The notes: generated from the letters alone by a model not told the origin. Numbered from the stretch's first letter, positions 9,805 to 19,045 are shown. The stretch is DNA of 46,542 nucleotides from Candidatus Sericytochromatia bacterium (GCA_035285325.1 JAYKJB010000098.1:1-46542); one strand, 5' to 3'. Program-made: numbers and translations.

Positions 9805-12312
9805 TTAGACCGCCACCTCTTCCGGTTGGGTCAGCTTGCGAATCAGTGCGGTGTAATCTTCGAGAATCTGGTCTGCGCGCATCGCCGAGGTCGCATCGAC
9901 GAACAGGTGGACCTTGGGATCAACCGGGTCGGGCAAGACCAGGGCCCAGCCGCCCTGTACGAACACCTTGACCCCGTCGATCAACTCGGTCTGACCGTGT
10001 TTGCTCTGCTCGACCAGCACCCGCATCACGGTGCCCTTTTGCTCCCAGGGGCAGGGCACTTCCTCGTGGATGTGGTGGAAGGCAGGGAGGTCATCCACCA
10101 GTTCAGCCAGAGAACGACCCGAAACCGCCAGGGCCTCGGCGAGGCGACCGGCCGTGAGCATGGCGTCATAGCCTGGGTGCAGGGCTGGGAAGATAAACTT
10201 GCCGTCCAGATTGCCGCCGAAGACCACGCCCTCGTGACGACACGACTCCATCAAGGCACGGGAATTGACCTTGGTTCGGATCACGCTGCCGCCCGACTCT
10301 GCCGCAATCGCCTCCAGGATCGAGGGGGCGCTGACCGGCACCACATACTTGCCGTCTCGATGAAGCAAGCCCATCAAGCGCACCATCAGCACCAGCAACT
10401 GAGTGGGGCCCAGAATGCGCCCGCGGGGGTCGACCAGGTGGATCCGTTCGGCATTGTCGTCGACCTGAAAGCCAAAGTTGGCCTTCAGAGCCGTCACAAT
10501 GTTGGCCAGTTGCTGGCGAAGTTCACCCCGCTGACGGGGATTCGGCGGCTGGCTCGCGGCATGCGCATTCAGCACCACCGTCTCGGCCCCCATTCGCCCG
10601 ATCAGGCCCGGCAGCATCACGCTACTGAACGAGTTGGCATAGTCGATGACGATCTTGGGACGCAGACGACGCAACGCTTCGGGCGTGATGGCCTGGTTGT
10701 AGCCGCTCGCATAATGTTCCATGACACGCGCGGGAAACGAGATGTTGCCGATGTCAGCGAGTCCCACCCGCCGAAAATCCTCTTTGAAAAAGTTCGATTC
10801 AATTTTTTTCTCTTCGGCCTTGGAGATCGTCAGCCCTCGTGCATCGAGAAACTCCAAGATGACCTCGTTTTCGGAGTCGGCCGACATTCGGATGTGAACG
10901 CCACCGCGCGCGTTCAGCTCAGGCAGAAAGAAGCGTGTGATCGGAAGGCTGGTCGACTCCAGATTGTGGACGTTGACCCCCACCGAGAGGAGGCCCGAAA
11001 TCAGACCTCGGTTGATCATCCGACTGGCCGGCGTGGAATCGCGGCTCACCGTGACCGAGCTGCCCAGGGGCAGCGTGGCACCGTAACTCGCTCCGAGCTT
11101 GACGGCAAATTCGGGCGTGATCTCGATGTTGGCCAAACCCTCCACGCCCGTAGCCCCGAACAAGGTGCGCTGGGCCTGGGAGCCCCAGATGAGCGAACTC
11201 GTCAGGGTGGCCCCCGCATCGATCGTCTTGTTGGGCCACACCTTGACCTCGGGGCGAATCTGCGCTTCTTCACCCACCACACACTCGTTGGCCACGATGG
11301 CCCCCTCCAGGATCATCGCGCCGCGCTTGACGCTGGACCCTTTGCCGATCACGCAGCCCCGCAACTGCGCTTCCTCGCCGAGGTAGACGTTGTTCCAGAT
11401 GATGGGGCGTTTGAGCGAGCAGCCCTCGCCGACAATCACGTTGTCCCCGATCACGGTCCCAGGCGTCAAAACTGCCCCAGGCCCGATCTGGCAGTTATGG
11501 CCAATCACCACCGGACCGTTGATCTTGGCACTCGGCGCGATCACGGAGCCTTCGCCCACCCAGATGTTGTCGGCATGTCGGGTGTATTCCAGGGAGACGG
11601 CCACCTTGCCGTCCAAAATGTCGTAGTGGGCCTGTCGGTAGCTCTGCAGGTTGCCGACATCCTCCCAGTAACCGTCTGCCACATATCCGTACATCGCATC
11701 CTGACGTTCCAGCAGGAGCGGGAAGAGGTCCTTGGAAAAGTCCACTTCCTTTTCGGCGGGCAGAAGCTTCAAAACCTCAGGATTCAGGATGTAGGTCCCG
11801 GTGTTGATGGTGTCCGAGAAGACCTCCGACATCGAAGGTTTTTCCAGGAACCGTTGAATCCGCCCGTCTTCGTCCGTGATGACCACGCCGAAATCCAGGG
11901 GATTCGTGACCCGCTTCAGCACGATGGTGGCCAGGCTCCCCTTCTCCCGGTGAAAGGCGATCGCCTGGGTCAGGTCAATGTCTGTCAGGGAGTCACCCGA
12001 GATGACCAGAAACGTGTCATCCAGCAGATCCTCGATCGCCTTGACGCAGCCTGCCGTGCCCAGGGGCATTTTTTCTTCGACGGCGTAGCTGATCTTGACG
12101 CCAAAGTCATGGCCGTCGCCGAAATAGTTCTGGATCACGTGGGGCAGATAGAAGAGCGTGATGATGACATCGGAAATGCCGTGCCGCTTGAGCAGGTTGA
12201 TGATATGCTCCGCCATCGGCTTGTTCAGCATGGGAACCATGGGCTTCGGAATGTCACACGTCAGCGGCCGCAATCGCGTCCCCGAGCCGCCCGCCATGAG
12301 AACTGCCTTCAT
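9805..12312 (-). CDS. Sugar-nucleotide fusion: nucleotidyltransferase, beta-helix, and a degenerate phosphomutase domain
   Basis: An 835-residue three-part protein of the mannose-1-phosphate guanylyltransferase/phosphomannomutase type. Residues 1-235 are a nucleotidyltransferase with GGSGTRLRPLT (8-18), PKPMVPMLNKP, the metal-binding GDSLTDID and YWEDVGNLQSY. Residues ~250-375 are hexapeptide repeats (WVGEGSVIAP, VIGDNVIVGEG). Residues ~385-835 have the phosphohexomutase fold, but its active site is eroded: the phosphoserine loop is RMSADSENEV (475-484), the DGDGDR metal loop is DDNAERIHLVD (618-628), and the sugar-binding GGEXSGH is GGNLDGKF. I infer that the first domain is active on a hexose-1-phosphate and that the last is structural or regulatory. 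A GGAGG-like site precedes the ATG. It lies 59 bases after a glycosyltransferase gene, probably in one operon. Confidence 0.85.
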   Translation of the reverse strand: MKAVLMAGGSGTRLRPLTCDIPKPMVPMLNKPMAEHIINLLKRHGISDVIITLFYLPHVIQNYFGDGHDFGVKISYAVEEKMPLGTAGCVKAIEDLLDDTFLVISGDSLTDIDLTQAIAFHREKGSLATIVLKRVTNPLDFGVVITDEDGRIQRFLEKPSMSEVFSDTINTGTYILNPEVLKLLPAEKEVDFSKDLFPLLLERQDAMYGYVADGYWEDVGNLQSYRQAHYDILDGKVAVSLEYTRHADNIWVGEGSVIAPSAKINGPVVIGHNCQIGPGAVLTPGTVIGDNVIVGEGCSLKRPIIWNNVYLGEEAQLRGCVIGKGSSVKRGAMILEGAIVANECVVGEEAQIRPEVKVWPNKTIDAGATLTSSLIWGSQAQRTLFGATGVEGLANIEITPEFAVKLGASYGATLPLGSSVTVSRDSTPASRMINRGLISGLLSVGVNVHNLESTSLPITRFFLPELNARGGVHIRMSADSENEVILEFLDARGLTISKAEEKKIESNFFKEDFRRVGLADIGNISFPARVMEHYASGYNQAITPEALRRLRPKIVIDYANSFSSVMLPGLIGRMGAETVVLNAHAASQPPNPRQRGELRQQLANIVTALKANFGFQVDDNAERIHLVDPRGRILGPTQLLVLMVRLMGLLHRDGKYVVPVSAPSILEAIAAESGGSVIRTKVNSRALMESCRHEGVVFGGNLDGKFIFPALHPGYDAMLTAGRLAEALAVSGRSLAELVDDLPAFHHIHEEVPCPWEQKGTVMRVLVEQSKHGQTELIDGVKVFVQGGWALVLPDPVDPKVHLFVDATSAMRADQILEDYTALIRKLTQPEEVAV

Positions 12313-12371
12313 ACCTGCTCCCTCCTGCTGTCATCCACGCCCCGTGCCTGGCTTGCGCCACACACGTGACC

Positions 12372-13634
12372 TCAATGTCTCGCTTGTGACACCACGGCCC
12401 CGACCTCGAGGGTCTTTTCCGCCTTGTCGGTGCGCGGGGCCGCCTGGGCGCCCCCCGATTCCTTCAACACCCGCCCATAGACGGCCCCTGTGGACTTGGC
12501 GATCGCCGGCCAGTTGAAGACCTGTTCCACGCGCTTGCGCCCGTTGGCGGCCAGCATCCCGGCATATTCCTGGTTTTTGAGAACCTCAAGAATCCCCCAA
12601 CCCAGGGAATCCTGATTGCCCGCAAAGGTCGTGATGCCACTCTTGGTATGTTCGACGATGCTGCCGAGACCGCCGGTATCCGAAACCACCACCGGAACCC
12701 GAGCCGCCATGCCCTCCAAGGCCACGATCCCGAACGGTTCATAAAGGCTGGGGAATACCGCCACGTCAATGACCTGGTAAAGCTTGAGCAGGTCCGCGTC
12801 AGAGACAAAGCCAGTGAAGTTGACGTAAGGAGCGACCCCCAGTTCGTTGGCCCGGCGTTTCAGGTCGGCCAGGAACCCCCCCTTGCCCACGATCACGAAG
12901 CGCGCTTCGCCGTATTCGGCCAGCACCTTGGGCACCGCTTCGAGCAGGACTTGGGCGCCCTTTTCCGGCGTCATGCGACCGACAAAAAAGACCAGTTTCT
13001 GATGGTCGGCCGCAAAATGGCGGCGGAACTGCAAGCGCTCGGTCGCCGTCATCGAGGGCGCGAATTTTTCATACTTGACGCCGTTCGGAATCACGTCGAG
13101 CTTGTCATCCGGCAGGCCGAAAGCGCCCCGAACCTCGTTCAGCATGAAGGAGCTACACACGATCACCCGCCAAGCTTCGAAGCAGAGCCGCCACTCCATC
13201 TGGTTCACGAATTTGGAGAAGTCCGACACCAGATGGCCGCGATTCCGCCCCACTTCTGTCGCATGAATCGTGGCCACCAGTGGAATCCCGAGGCCCTTCT
13301 TCAGCGTGATGCCCGCATGGGCGGTCAGCCAGTCGTGGGCATGCACCAGATCGAACGGCGCCACCGCGTGGGCCTCCAAGGCGTAGGCCACCATCCCAAG
13401 CTGTAACTGCATGACCCAAGAAAGGAAGTCGGGCGGGTCAAACGGAAAATTCTTGACGCGGTGGAGGTGTACGCCGTTGACGGTCTCTCTCTCAGCCGTT
13501 CCCGGATGGTCGGCGGTGACCACGTGCACCTCGTGGCCCTGAAGGACGAGCGCTTCGGAGATCTCCTCCACGTGGCGTGCAATGCCGCCGACAATGCGAG
13601 GGGGGTATTCCCAGGAGAGCATCAGGATGCGCAT
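12372..13634 (-). CDS. GT4-family glycosyltransferase
   Basis: Retaining GT-B glycosyltransferase of 420 residues. The N terminus MLSWEYPPRIVGGIARHVEE resembles glycogen-synthase and mannosyltransferase families. VHAHDWLTAHAG holds the domain-I His segment. The C-terminal nucleotide-sugar domain has FFVGRMTPEKGAQVLLEAV and the E-X7-E motif in EPFGIVALE. It probably transfers glucose or mannose from a nucleotide sugar to a glycan at the cytoplasmic face. The ATG at 13634 has GAAAGGA upstream. The following gene encodes a sugar-nucleotide enzyme, so donor synthesis and use are probably coupled. Donor and acceptor cannot be read from sequence. Confidence 0.88.
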   Translation of the reverse strand: MRILMLSWEYPPRIVGGIARHVEEISEALVLQGHEVHVVTADHPGTAERETVNGVHLHRVKNFPFDPPDFLSWVMQLQLGMVAYALEAHAVAPFDLVHAHDWLTAHAGITLKKGLGIPLVATIHATEVGRNRGHLVSDFSKFVNQMEWRLCFEAWRVIVCSSFMLNEVRGAFGLPDDKLDVIPNGVKYEKFAPSMTATERLQFRRHFAADHQKLVFFVGRMTPEKGAQVLLEAVPKVLAEYGEARFVIVGKGGFLADLKRRANELGVAPYVNFTGFVSDADLLKLYQVIDVAVFPSLYEPFGIVALEGMAARVPVVVSDTGGLGSIVEHTKSGITTFAGNQDSLGWGILEVLKNQEYAGMLAANGRKRVEQVFNWPAIAKSTGAVYGRVLKESGGAQAAPRTDKAEKTLEVGAVVSQARH

Positions 13635-13827
13635 GTCAATCCTTTCCAGATGGGCACGTCGTCCCCGCTCGCAACCCCATTGTTGCAGGCCATCAGGCGA
13701 ATGGTCGGAGCTCGAAACAGACGCAGAACGCTTCCACGATATACCCGGACTTCAGCCGCAGATCGCAGCCGCGAAAGGGAGCATTTTCCAGACCCGTGCG
13801 CCCGCCGGAAGGACGCAAGGGACCACT

Positions 13828-14217
13828 TTAGAAGCCGGGATCGAAGTCTCCGCCTCCTCGCCGGTCGCCGCTTCCCCAGCCGCCGCCGGCATTGTCAGAT
13901 TTAGAGCCCAACAGGCGGAAGTCGTTGGCCACGATCACGGGCATCTGCTGCTTCTGACCTGCGGCATCAGTCCACGAGGCATTTTCCAGGCGACCCGTGA
14001 TACCCAGCAACTTGCCCTTTTTGACCCATTCTGCGGCCGACTCGGCCCGTTTGTCCCACAACTCGATGCGAAACCAATCCGTGGTTTCGGCGCCCTCCGT
14101 CCGCTTGACAGGTCTGTCCACCGCCAAACTGAAGGTGGTCTTGGCCCGACCGCTCTCGAAGTACTTGATTTCCGCATCTGCGCCGGCACGTCCCACCAGC
14201 ACCACTGAATTCAACAT
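13828..14217 (-). CDS. ssb: Single-stranded DNA-binding protein
   Basis: OB-fold protein of 129 residues that coats single-stranded DNA and recruits repair and replication partners. The fold is seen in SVVLVGRAGADAEIKY, TTFSLAVDRPVKR, DWFRIELWDKRAE and GKLLGITGRLE. A short Gly-rich linker leads to the acidic tip DFDPGF, the analogue of the usual DDIPF partner-binding end. The linker is much shorter than in E. coli SSB. The ATG at 14217 is chosen because GAGGA stands 7 bases upstream and the OB fold begins at once. An in-frame ATG at 14271 would add 18 unrelated residues. It is alone on the minus strand, divergent from rne. Confidence 0.93.
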   Translation of the reverse strand: MLNSVVLVGRAGADAEIKYFESGRAKTTFSLAVDRPVKRTEGAETTDWFRIELWDKRAESAAEWVKKGKLLGITGRLENASWTDAAGQKQQMPVIVANDFRLLGSKSDNAGGGWGSGDRRGGGDFDPGF

Positions 14218-14752
14218 CGCGTGTTCCTCAAACATTCGGTGGAGGCCATCCGCGCCAGCTGGCAGCCGCACGGCGCCATCGCGAAACAGTCGTCAACCCC
14301 CAATGACAAACGCTCAGTATCCTACCATGCAGCGCCCCCCCCGCGGCCCGAATCGCCTTGCACCCGTGCGCCGAAATGGTATACTTCTCACGAGTGCTAT
14401 CAGGAGCATCCGTGTCGAAGGACACAGAAAGTCATCGCAGCGGCGACGGCAGGCTCCCTGGCCTTGGACGATGGTCCGTCATCGGATGACGAGTCGGCGA
14501 AGAAAGCCTGCCTGCGAGGTGAGGCTGCCGACCCAGCGGGTGGTTCAACCTGACACGTGCCCCACGAAACAATTTGCCTCCCGAACCTTCGGACGCGTCC
14601 TGCCCTTCCTTTATGGCGCCCCGCAGCCCTGACGTCCCTTGGTGGTCGTCGCGGCGCTCGAGCGATTGTCCCGGCCTGATGCACCAAGGTGGATTGGGCT
14701 TGCCCCCGCAGTGGGGGTCTGGACAGCGCTCCCTTCCAGCAAGCGTTGAAGA
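14218..14752. other. 535-base divergent intergenic region: ssb upstream region and long rne leader
   Basis: No credible coding sequence was seen here. The left end holds the ssb ribosome site. A plus-strand promoter at 14358-14385 leaves about 360 bases of untranslated rne leader, which contains small hairpins GTGTC-gaag-GACAC (14412-14425) and CGTCATC-g-GATGACG (14477-14491). No convincing ssb promoter was picked out. Confidence 0.6.
14358..14385 (+). promoter_or_regulatory. Promoter of rne
   Basis: TTGCAC (14358-14363), 16-base spacer, TATACT (14380-14385), with a TGG just before the -10. Four of six and five of six consensus matches. Predicted start near 14392, about 361 bases before the rne ATG. 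No better promoter was seen closer to the gene. Confidence 0.65.
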
Positions 14753-17611
14753 ATGAGGAAAACCTCTCCATCCAAGTCCAAGACCAAGGTCAACAAAGAA
14801 ATTGTCATTTGCGAGGCCAATGACCTCGCGGTCGTCTTTGAAAACGGACGCGCCTCCGAGTTTTTTCTACGACACGGTGACCAGCTGGTGGGTGACATCA
14901 TCTGGGGCCAAGTGGACGCCGTCGTTCCCGGCATCGAAGCAGCCTTCGTCAACATCGGGCAAGAACGGAACGGCTTCATCCATGTGGCGGACTTGCCTTC
15001 GATGCAAGCGCCGCGCAAGCAGTCTGCCCCCAAGAAACCGACCATCAAGGTCAGAGATCGGATTCTGGTTCAAATCGCCAAAGCGCCGACAGGCAGCAAG
15101 GGCGCGCGCTTGACCGGCCGAATCACGATTCCGGGACGTTTTTTGGTGCTGGTGCCCCACGACAACCGCGTCTCGATTTCGCGGCGCATCACGGAGGGAG
15201 CAGAGCGCGAGCGCCTACGCAACCTCACCTTGAACCTCAAGGACCCAGGTCACGGCCTGATCGTCAGAACTGAAGCGATTGGCCGCACCGAGGAGGAGCT
15301 TCGTCAGGACATCGACGAACTGATCGAGATCTGGGCCGACATCCTCCACCAGGTCCAGATTGTCGATCCTCCGGCGCTGCTGCACCGAGACAGCGACCTG
15401 ATACACCGCGTCCTGCGTGACGCGCTGACGGGCGATGTCAGCAAAATTATCGTTGATACCCATAACGGCTACCACAAGGCCTGTGAAATCCTGCAAGGTT
15501 GGATGCCTGAGGTCGTGGACCAAGTCGAGTTGCACGAGGGAGCCCCATCGATCATGGAACGCTACAAGATCAGTGAAGAGTTGGACGCTGCGATCTCGCC
15601 AAAGGTCTGGCTCCCGAGCGGGGGCTACCTCGTCCTGGAGCATACCGAAGCGCTGACCGTCATCGACGTGAACAGCGGCCGCCTCACGCAGAGCAAGTCG
15701 CTCGCGGAGACGGTCCTGAGGACCAACATCGAAGCCGCGGGCGAAATTGCGCGCCAGCTGCGCTTGCGTGACATCGGTGGCATCATCGTGATCGACTTCA
15801 TCTCGATGGATGAGAGCAAAGACCGGCAAAAGGTCTACCAGGCCTTTGTGGAAGCGCTCAAACAAGACAAGAGCCGGCCTCAGGTGACCAATTTCTCCGA
15901 GCACGGTCTGATCGAAGTGAGCCGCCGCCGTCAGGGGCAGAACCTGCTGGAGCAGCTGACCCTTCCCTGTGATCTGTGCGGGGGAACGGGCCGCAAGAAA
16001 GCCAGCCACCTGCTCTCAGAGACCCCGGTGGCACACGCGCAGCGCGTGGACCGAATGGGTGAGGAAGCCGCCGAGATCTTTGAAGAGATGGAAGCCGGCG
16101 AAGAGGAAGACCTGCTGCTTGACCTCGGCGAGGGAAGCGAGGCGGGCGTGGGAGAACGTGAGGGAGAAGACGGCCCCCGTCGCCGTCGTCGTCGCCGCCG
16201 TCGTGGCCGCGGCCGTGGCGGTGCGGAGCAGGTTTCGGTCGGGCCCATTCTGTCCGAACCTGGCGATGCGATGATCATGGAAGAAGAGCTGTTCTCGGGG
16301 GAACCGGTGCTGGTCGCGCAACCCGCCCGCGGTCGCCCGGGCCGTCCTGGCGGCGAACGCCAGGGGCGCCCAGGAAGTGACCGTCAGGAGCGCGGCCCTC
16401 GTCCCGCGCAGGCCAGCGCGCCCAGAGGGCTCGACCAAGATGAGCTCGGCCTCGTAGAAGAAGTGGATCTGTTCGGTGATGCTGGGGCCCGCGATTTGCG
16501 GGGCCGTGACGGTGGGCGCGACGGTGGTCGTGAGGGCGGGCGCGAAGGTGGCCGCCAACGTGACGGCCGGGAGGGTCGCCGCGACCGCGGCTTCGGCGGC
16601 GGGCGGGAACGCTTCGGCGATCGCGACCGATTCGGCAATCGCGATCGCGTCGGAGGACGGGAACGGTTCGGTGGTCGGGAGCGCCCCGCAGGCGGCGAAG
16701 CCCGTCCGGCGCAACCGACCGTCGCGGCTGAGGCCAGTGGCTCGTTGCACGTTTCCGCACCTGCTCCGCGGGTACGGCGGGTGGAACGTCGTCCAGAAGG
16801 GGCTGAGGCCCCGATCACGGCTCGTCGCGTGGAGCGGCACGAACCATCGGCAGCAGCCCCCGCCCCGGCGGCCAAAGCGCCGGCAGCCCCCCCGGCGTCT
16901 GCACCTGCGGCACCGAAGGCGGTCGCCCCTGTGGTGCCTGCTCAACGGAGCGTGGCCGCCGAGAAGCCCCGTCCGGCACCCAAGCCTCTGCCCGTGCCGG
17001 AAGAACTCGCTGAGACGGCTGTCCCAGGTGTGTTTGTCCTGAAGAAGAAGGGCTCCGAACGCCCCAGCCTGGATGCCCTGTTGGGCATGTCGGGTGAGGA
17101 TGCTGGACAGACCACGCCGGCGCCGACCAGCAAAACCAAAGCCGCCAGCAAGACCAAGACAGACGCCAAGGCGAGCACGGTGACCTCCGCCAAGCCGTCC
17201 GTCGCGGAAAAGGCGCCTGAAAAGACCACCAAAGCGGTCAAGAAGGCCCCAAGCGGAGCGGCCGGCAAGGCCGAGGCAACCAGCACGGATGCGGCGGGAG
17301 CGACAGCCGTCAAAGCCACCGCCAAGAAGGTTGCCGCCAAGAAACCGGCAGCCTCCAAGGTGAGTGAGGCAGCTCCGGCTGCGGAAGCGAAGACGGCCAG
17401 CAAGGCGGCGACGGCCAAGACGGCACGCACGGTCAAGGCGGAGCCCGCAACGGCGGAGGCCAAGGCACCGAGCAAGAAGACCGCGACCAAGGCTTCAGCC
17501 GAAAAGGCCACTGCCAAGGCCGCCGTCGGTACGGTAACGGCGAAAGCCGCAGCCAAGAAAACCGAGGGCAAAGCGCCGGCCAAAAAGGTGGCCGCCAAAG
17601 CGGGCTCTTGA
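14753..17611 (+). CDS. rne: Ribonuclease E/G with a long RG-rich and Lys/Ala-rich tail
   Basis: Endoribonuclease that initiates mRNA decay and processes stable RNA. The N-terminal ~415 residues carry the S1 domain with an insertion (GDIIWGQVDAVVPGIEAAFV), the 5'-sensor and RNase H-like parts, and the DNase I-like site with metal ligands Asp305 (VIDVNSG) and Asp348 (VIDFI), both shifted by two relative to E. coli. The Zn-link is C406-X2-C409 (CDLCGGTG). Beyond it, ~530 residues are disordered: an acidic stretch, nine consecutive Arg (476-484), an RG/DR-rich segment around 575-650, and from ~783 a Lys/Ala-rich tail with repeated AKK and KKT units like histone H1. The tail probably binds RNA and degradosome partners. 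The ATG at 14753 has only a weak ribosome site. Confidence 0.95.
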   Translation: MRKTSPSKSKTKVNKEIVICEANDLAVVFENGRASEFFLRHGDQLVGDIIWGQVDAVVPGIEAAFVNIGQERNGFIHVADLPSMQAPRKQSAPKKPTIKVRDRILVQIAKAPTGSKGARLTGRITIPGRFLVLVPHDNRVSISRRITEGAERERLRNLTLNLKDPGHGLIVRTEAIGRTEEELRQDIDELIEIWADILHQVQIVDPPALLHRDSDLIHRVLRDALTGDVSKIIVDTHNGYHKACEILQGWMPEVVDQVELHEGAPSIMERYKISEELDAAISPKVWLPSGGYLVLEHTEALTVIDVNSGRLTQSKSLAETVLRTNIEAAGEIARQLRLRDIGGIIVIDFISMDESKDRQKVYQAFVEALKQDKSRPQVTNFSEHGLIEVSRRRQGQNLLEQLTLPCDLCGGTGRKKASHLLSETPVAHAQRVDRMGEEAAEIFEEMEAGEEEDLLLDLGEGSEAGVGEREGEDGPRRRRRRRRRGRGRGGAEQVSVGPILSEPGDAMIMEEELFSGEPVLVAQPARGRPGRPGGERQGRPGSDRQERGPRPAQASAPRGLDQDELGLVEEVDLFGDAGARDLRGRDGGRDGGREGGREGGRQRDGREGRRDRGFGGGRERFGDRDRFGNRDRVGGRERFGGRERPAGGEARPAQPTVAAEASGSLHVSAPAPRVRRVERRPEGAEAPITARRVERHEPSAAAPAPAAKAPAAPPASAPAAPKAVAPVVPAQRSVAAEKPRPAPKPLPVPEELAETAVPGVFVLKKKGSERPSLDALLGMSGEDAGQTTPAPTSKTKAASKTKTDAKASTVTSAKPSVAEKAPEKTTKAVKKAPSGAAGKAEATSTDAAGATAVKATAKKVAAKKPAASKVSEAAPAAEAKTASKAATAKTARTVKAEPATAEAKAPSKKTATKASAEKATAKAAVGTVTAKAAAKKTEGKAPAKKVAAKAGS

Positions 17612-17617
17612 AGGCTG

Positions 17618-17631
17618 GGAGGCTGGCCTCC
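17618..17631 (+). terminator. Weak hairpin after rne
   Basis: GGAGG-ctgg-CCTCC followed by a pyrimidine-rich stretch with scattered T's. It is short and lacks a run of T's, so partial termination before rluD is only possible. Confidence 0.25.
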
Positions 17632-17650
17632 TGCTTTCCTTCCCTTCTCT

Positions 17651-18616
17651 ATGGAACCGATCAAACCTCCCACCTCCAATTGCGTTCACGCCGACGAGGG
17701 GGAGGTTTTCGTCGTTTCATCCGAGCAGTCGGGCCTCAGACTGGACCAATTTAGCCAGCTGGTCGTGGAACACGTCTCCAGAGCCCGCATTCAGGCGTGG
17801 ATCGAGGCCGGCCATATTCGCGTGAACTCACACTTGGGGAGGGCTGGTATGCGCCTCAAGGCGGGCGCACAAGTCAGCATTGCCCCACCGGTCACCGAGG
17901 ACCTGCTGACGATCCTCCCGGAGCCCATGGCGCTTGAGATCGTCTTTGAGGACGCTGACGTGCTGGTGGTCGACAAGCCTGCCGGGCTGGTGGTTCACCC
18001 GGCCCCAGGTCACCCCAGCGGAACCCTCGTGAACGGCCTGCTACATCACTGTCAAGGCCAACTTTCCGGCATCGGGGGGGTCGCCCGGCCGGGCATCGTG
18101 CATCGTCTGGACAAAGACACGTCTGGATTGATGGTGGTGGCCAAATCAGAGCGCGCCCACCTGTCATTGACGGCGCAGCTAGCCGCCAAACAGGCCTTTC
18201 GTCTTTACTGGGCAGTCGTCGGCGGGCACCTTCCCTCCCCCCGCGGTCGTGTGGATGCGCCCATCGCCAGGCATCCCCAGCACCGACAGAAGATGGCCGT
18301 GGTCGCGGGTGGGCGAGCTTCAGCCACGCAATGGGAGGTATTGCGCTCCTTTCGAGGCTACGATTGGGTTGCTTGCACCCTGGAAACTGGTCGCACCCAT
18401 CAGATCAGGGTCCACATGGCCCATCTCGGCCACCCCCTCGTCGGCGATTCGGTGTATGGTGGGGAACGCCAGCTGCCCGTCAAGTTGGCAGGCCAAGCCC
18501 TGCACGCGCGCCGTTTGCACTTCACGCACCCAGGAACCGGAGAAGACGTTCAGTTTGAGGCCGAGCCCCCCGCTCATTTCAGCAAGCTGATTGCCTGGCT
18601 GGAGCAGAACCGCTGA
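17651..18616 (+). CDS. rluD: RluD-type 23S rRNA pseudouridine synthase
   Basis: Isomerises uridines in 23S rRNA, by family probably those of helix 69. The 321 residues contain an N-terminal S4 RNA-binding domain (LRLDQFSQLVVEHVSRARIQ), the entry segment VLVVDKPAGLVVHPAPGH, the catalytic-Asp motif RPGIVHRLDKDTSGLM, and the conserved TGRTHQIRVHMAHLGHP. The ATG at 17651 has no Shine-Dalgarno, but later starts would cut into the S4 domain, so it is kept. It follows rne by 39 bases in the same direction and may be co-transcribed. A second RluA-family gene occurs at 31801-32694. Confidence 0.9.
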   Translation: MEPIKPPTSNCVHADEGEVFVVSSEQSGLRLDQFSQLVVEHVSRARIQAWIEAGHIRVNSHLGRAGMRLKAGAQVSIAPPVTEDLLTILPEPMALEIVFEDADVLVVDKPAGLVVHPAPGHPSGTLVNGLLHHCQGQLSGIGGVARPGIVHRLDKDTSGLMVVAKSERAHLSLTAQLAAKQAFRLYWAVVGGHLPSPRGRVDAPIARHPQHRQKMAVVAGGRASATQWEVLRSFRGYDWVACTLETGRTHQIRVHMAHLGHPLVGDSVYGGERQLPVKLAGQALHARRLHFTHPGTGEDVQFEAEPPAHFSKLIAWLEQNR

Positions 18617-18678
18617 TGGCAGCGCCCCCCCTCGACGAGTCGTTTGCCGAGGTGAGCGCCCCGAAGCGTGGGGAGGGT

Positions 18679-18921
18679 TCAATGGCAGCTGCACCCACCG
18701 CCACAGCCACCAGAGGGCGCCGGCGGCACGGAACCGGTCGACGATGGTGAGACGGCCTGGGAGGCTTTGTATCCCCCCGGCACACTGGCCGAAAAGGTGC
18801 TGAGCAGACGTTGCAAACGGACCCCGTGACACTTGGGGCAAACGGCTTGCTCCCCAGAGGTGGCAAGGAACACCTCGAAGGAGTGGTGGCAGGGCTCACA
18901 ACGGTATTCGTAAATAGGCAT
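18679..18921 (-). CDS. FmdB-family zinc-ribbon protein
   Basis: Small protein of 80 residues starting MPIYEYRCEPC, the hallmark of the FmdB/CxxC family. Two Cys pairs (CEPC and CPKC) form the zinc ribbon. The C-terminal third is Ser/Pro/Gly-rich and ends in GGCGGGCSCH, adding three more Cys. The ATG at 18921 has GGAG 7 bases upstream and matches the family start. A GTG two codons earlier is less likely. The function of the family is unsettled: first annotated as a regulator of formamidase genes, it is widespread and may be a general zinc or RNA-binding protein. It is convergent with rluD. Confidence 0.85.
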   Translation of the reverse strand: MPIYEYRCEPCHHSFEVFLATSGEQAVCPKCHGVRLQRLLSTFSASVPGGYKASQAVSPSSTGSVPPAPSGGCGGGCSCH

Positions 18922-19045
18922 CGTCACGCTCCGAAAAAGGGGGGCAGAGACCGCGTCGTCTCAGCACGTGGCGCAAGTCGCTCGTCGATCATAGCACGGA
19001 ATCGATGGCGAGAGGCAAGCGCATCGCAAGGCCCATTGCCTGTAT

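Noticed and set aside
9826-12369. An 847-codon open frame on the plus strand antisense to the sugar-nucleotide fusion gene
   Set aside because: It is a shadow of the real minus-strand gene: the opposite frame has clear domains and a ribosome site, while this one has only Gln/His/Asp-rich composition without known motifs.
16480-16720. Short direct repeats of GGTCGTGAGGGCGG type in rne
   Set aside because: They encode RG/EGG repeats in the disordered tail and need no separate DNA-level explanation such as a mobile repeat.
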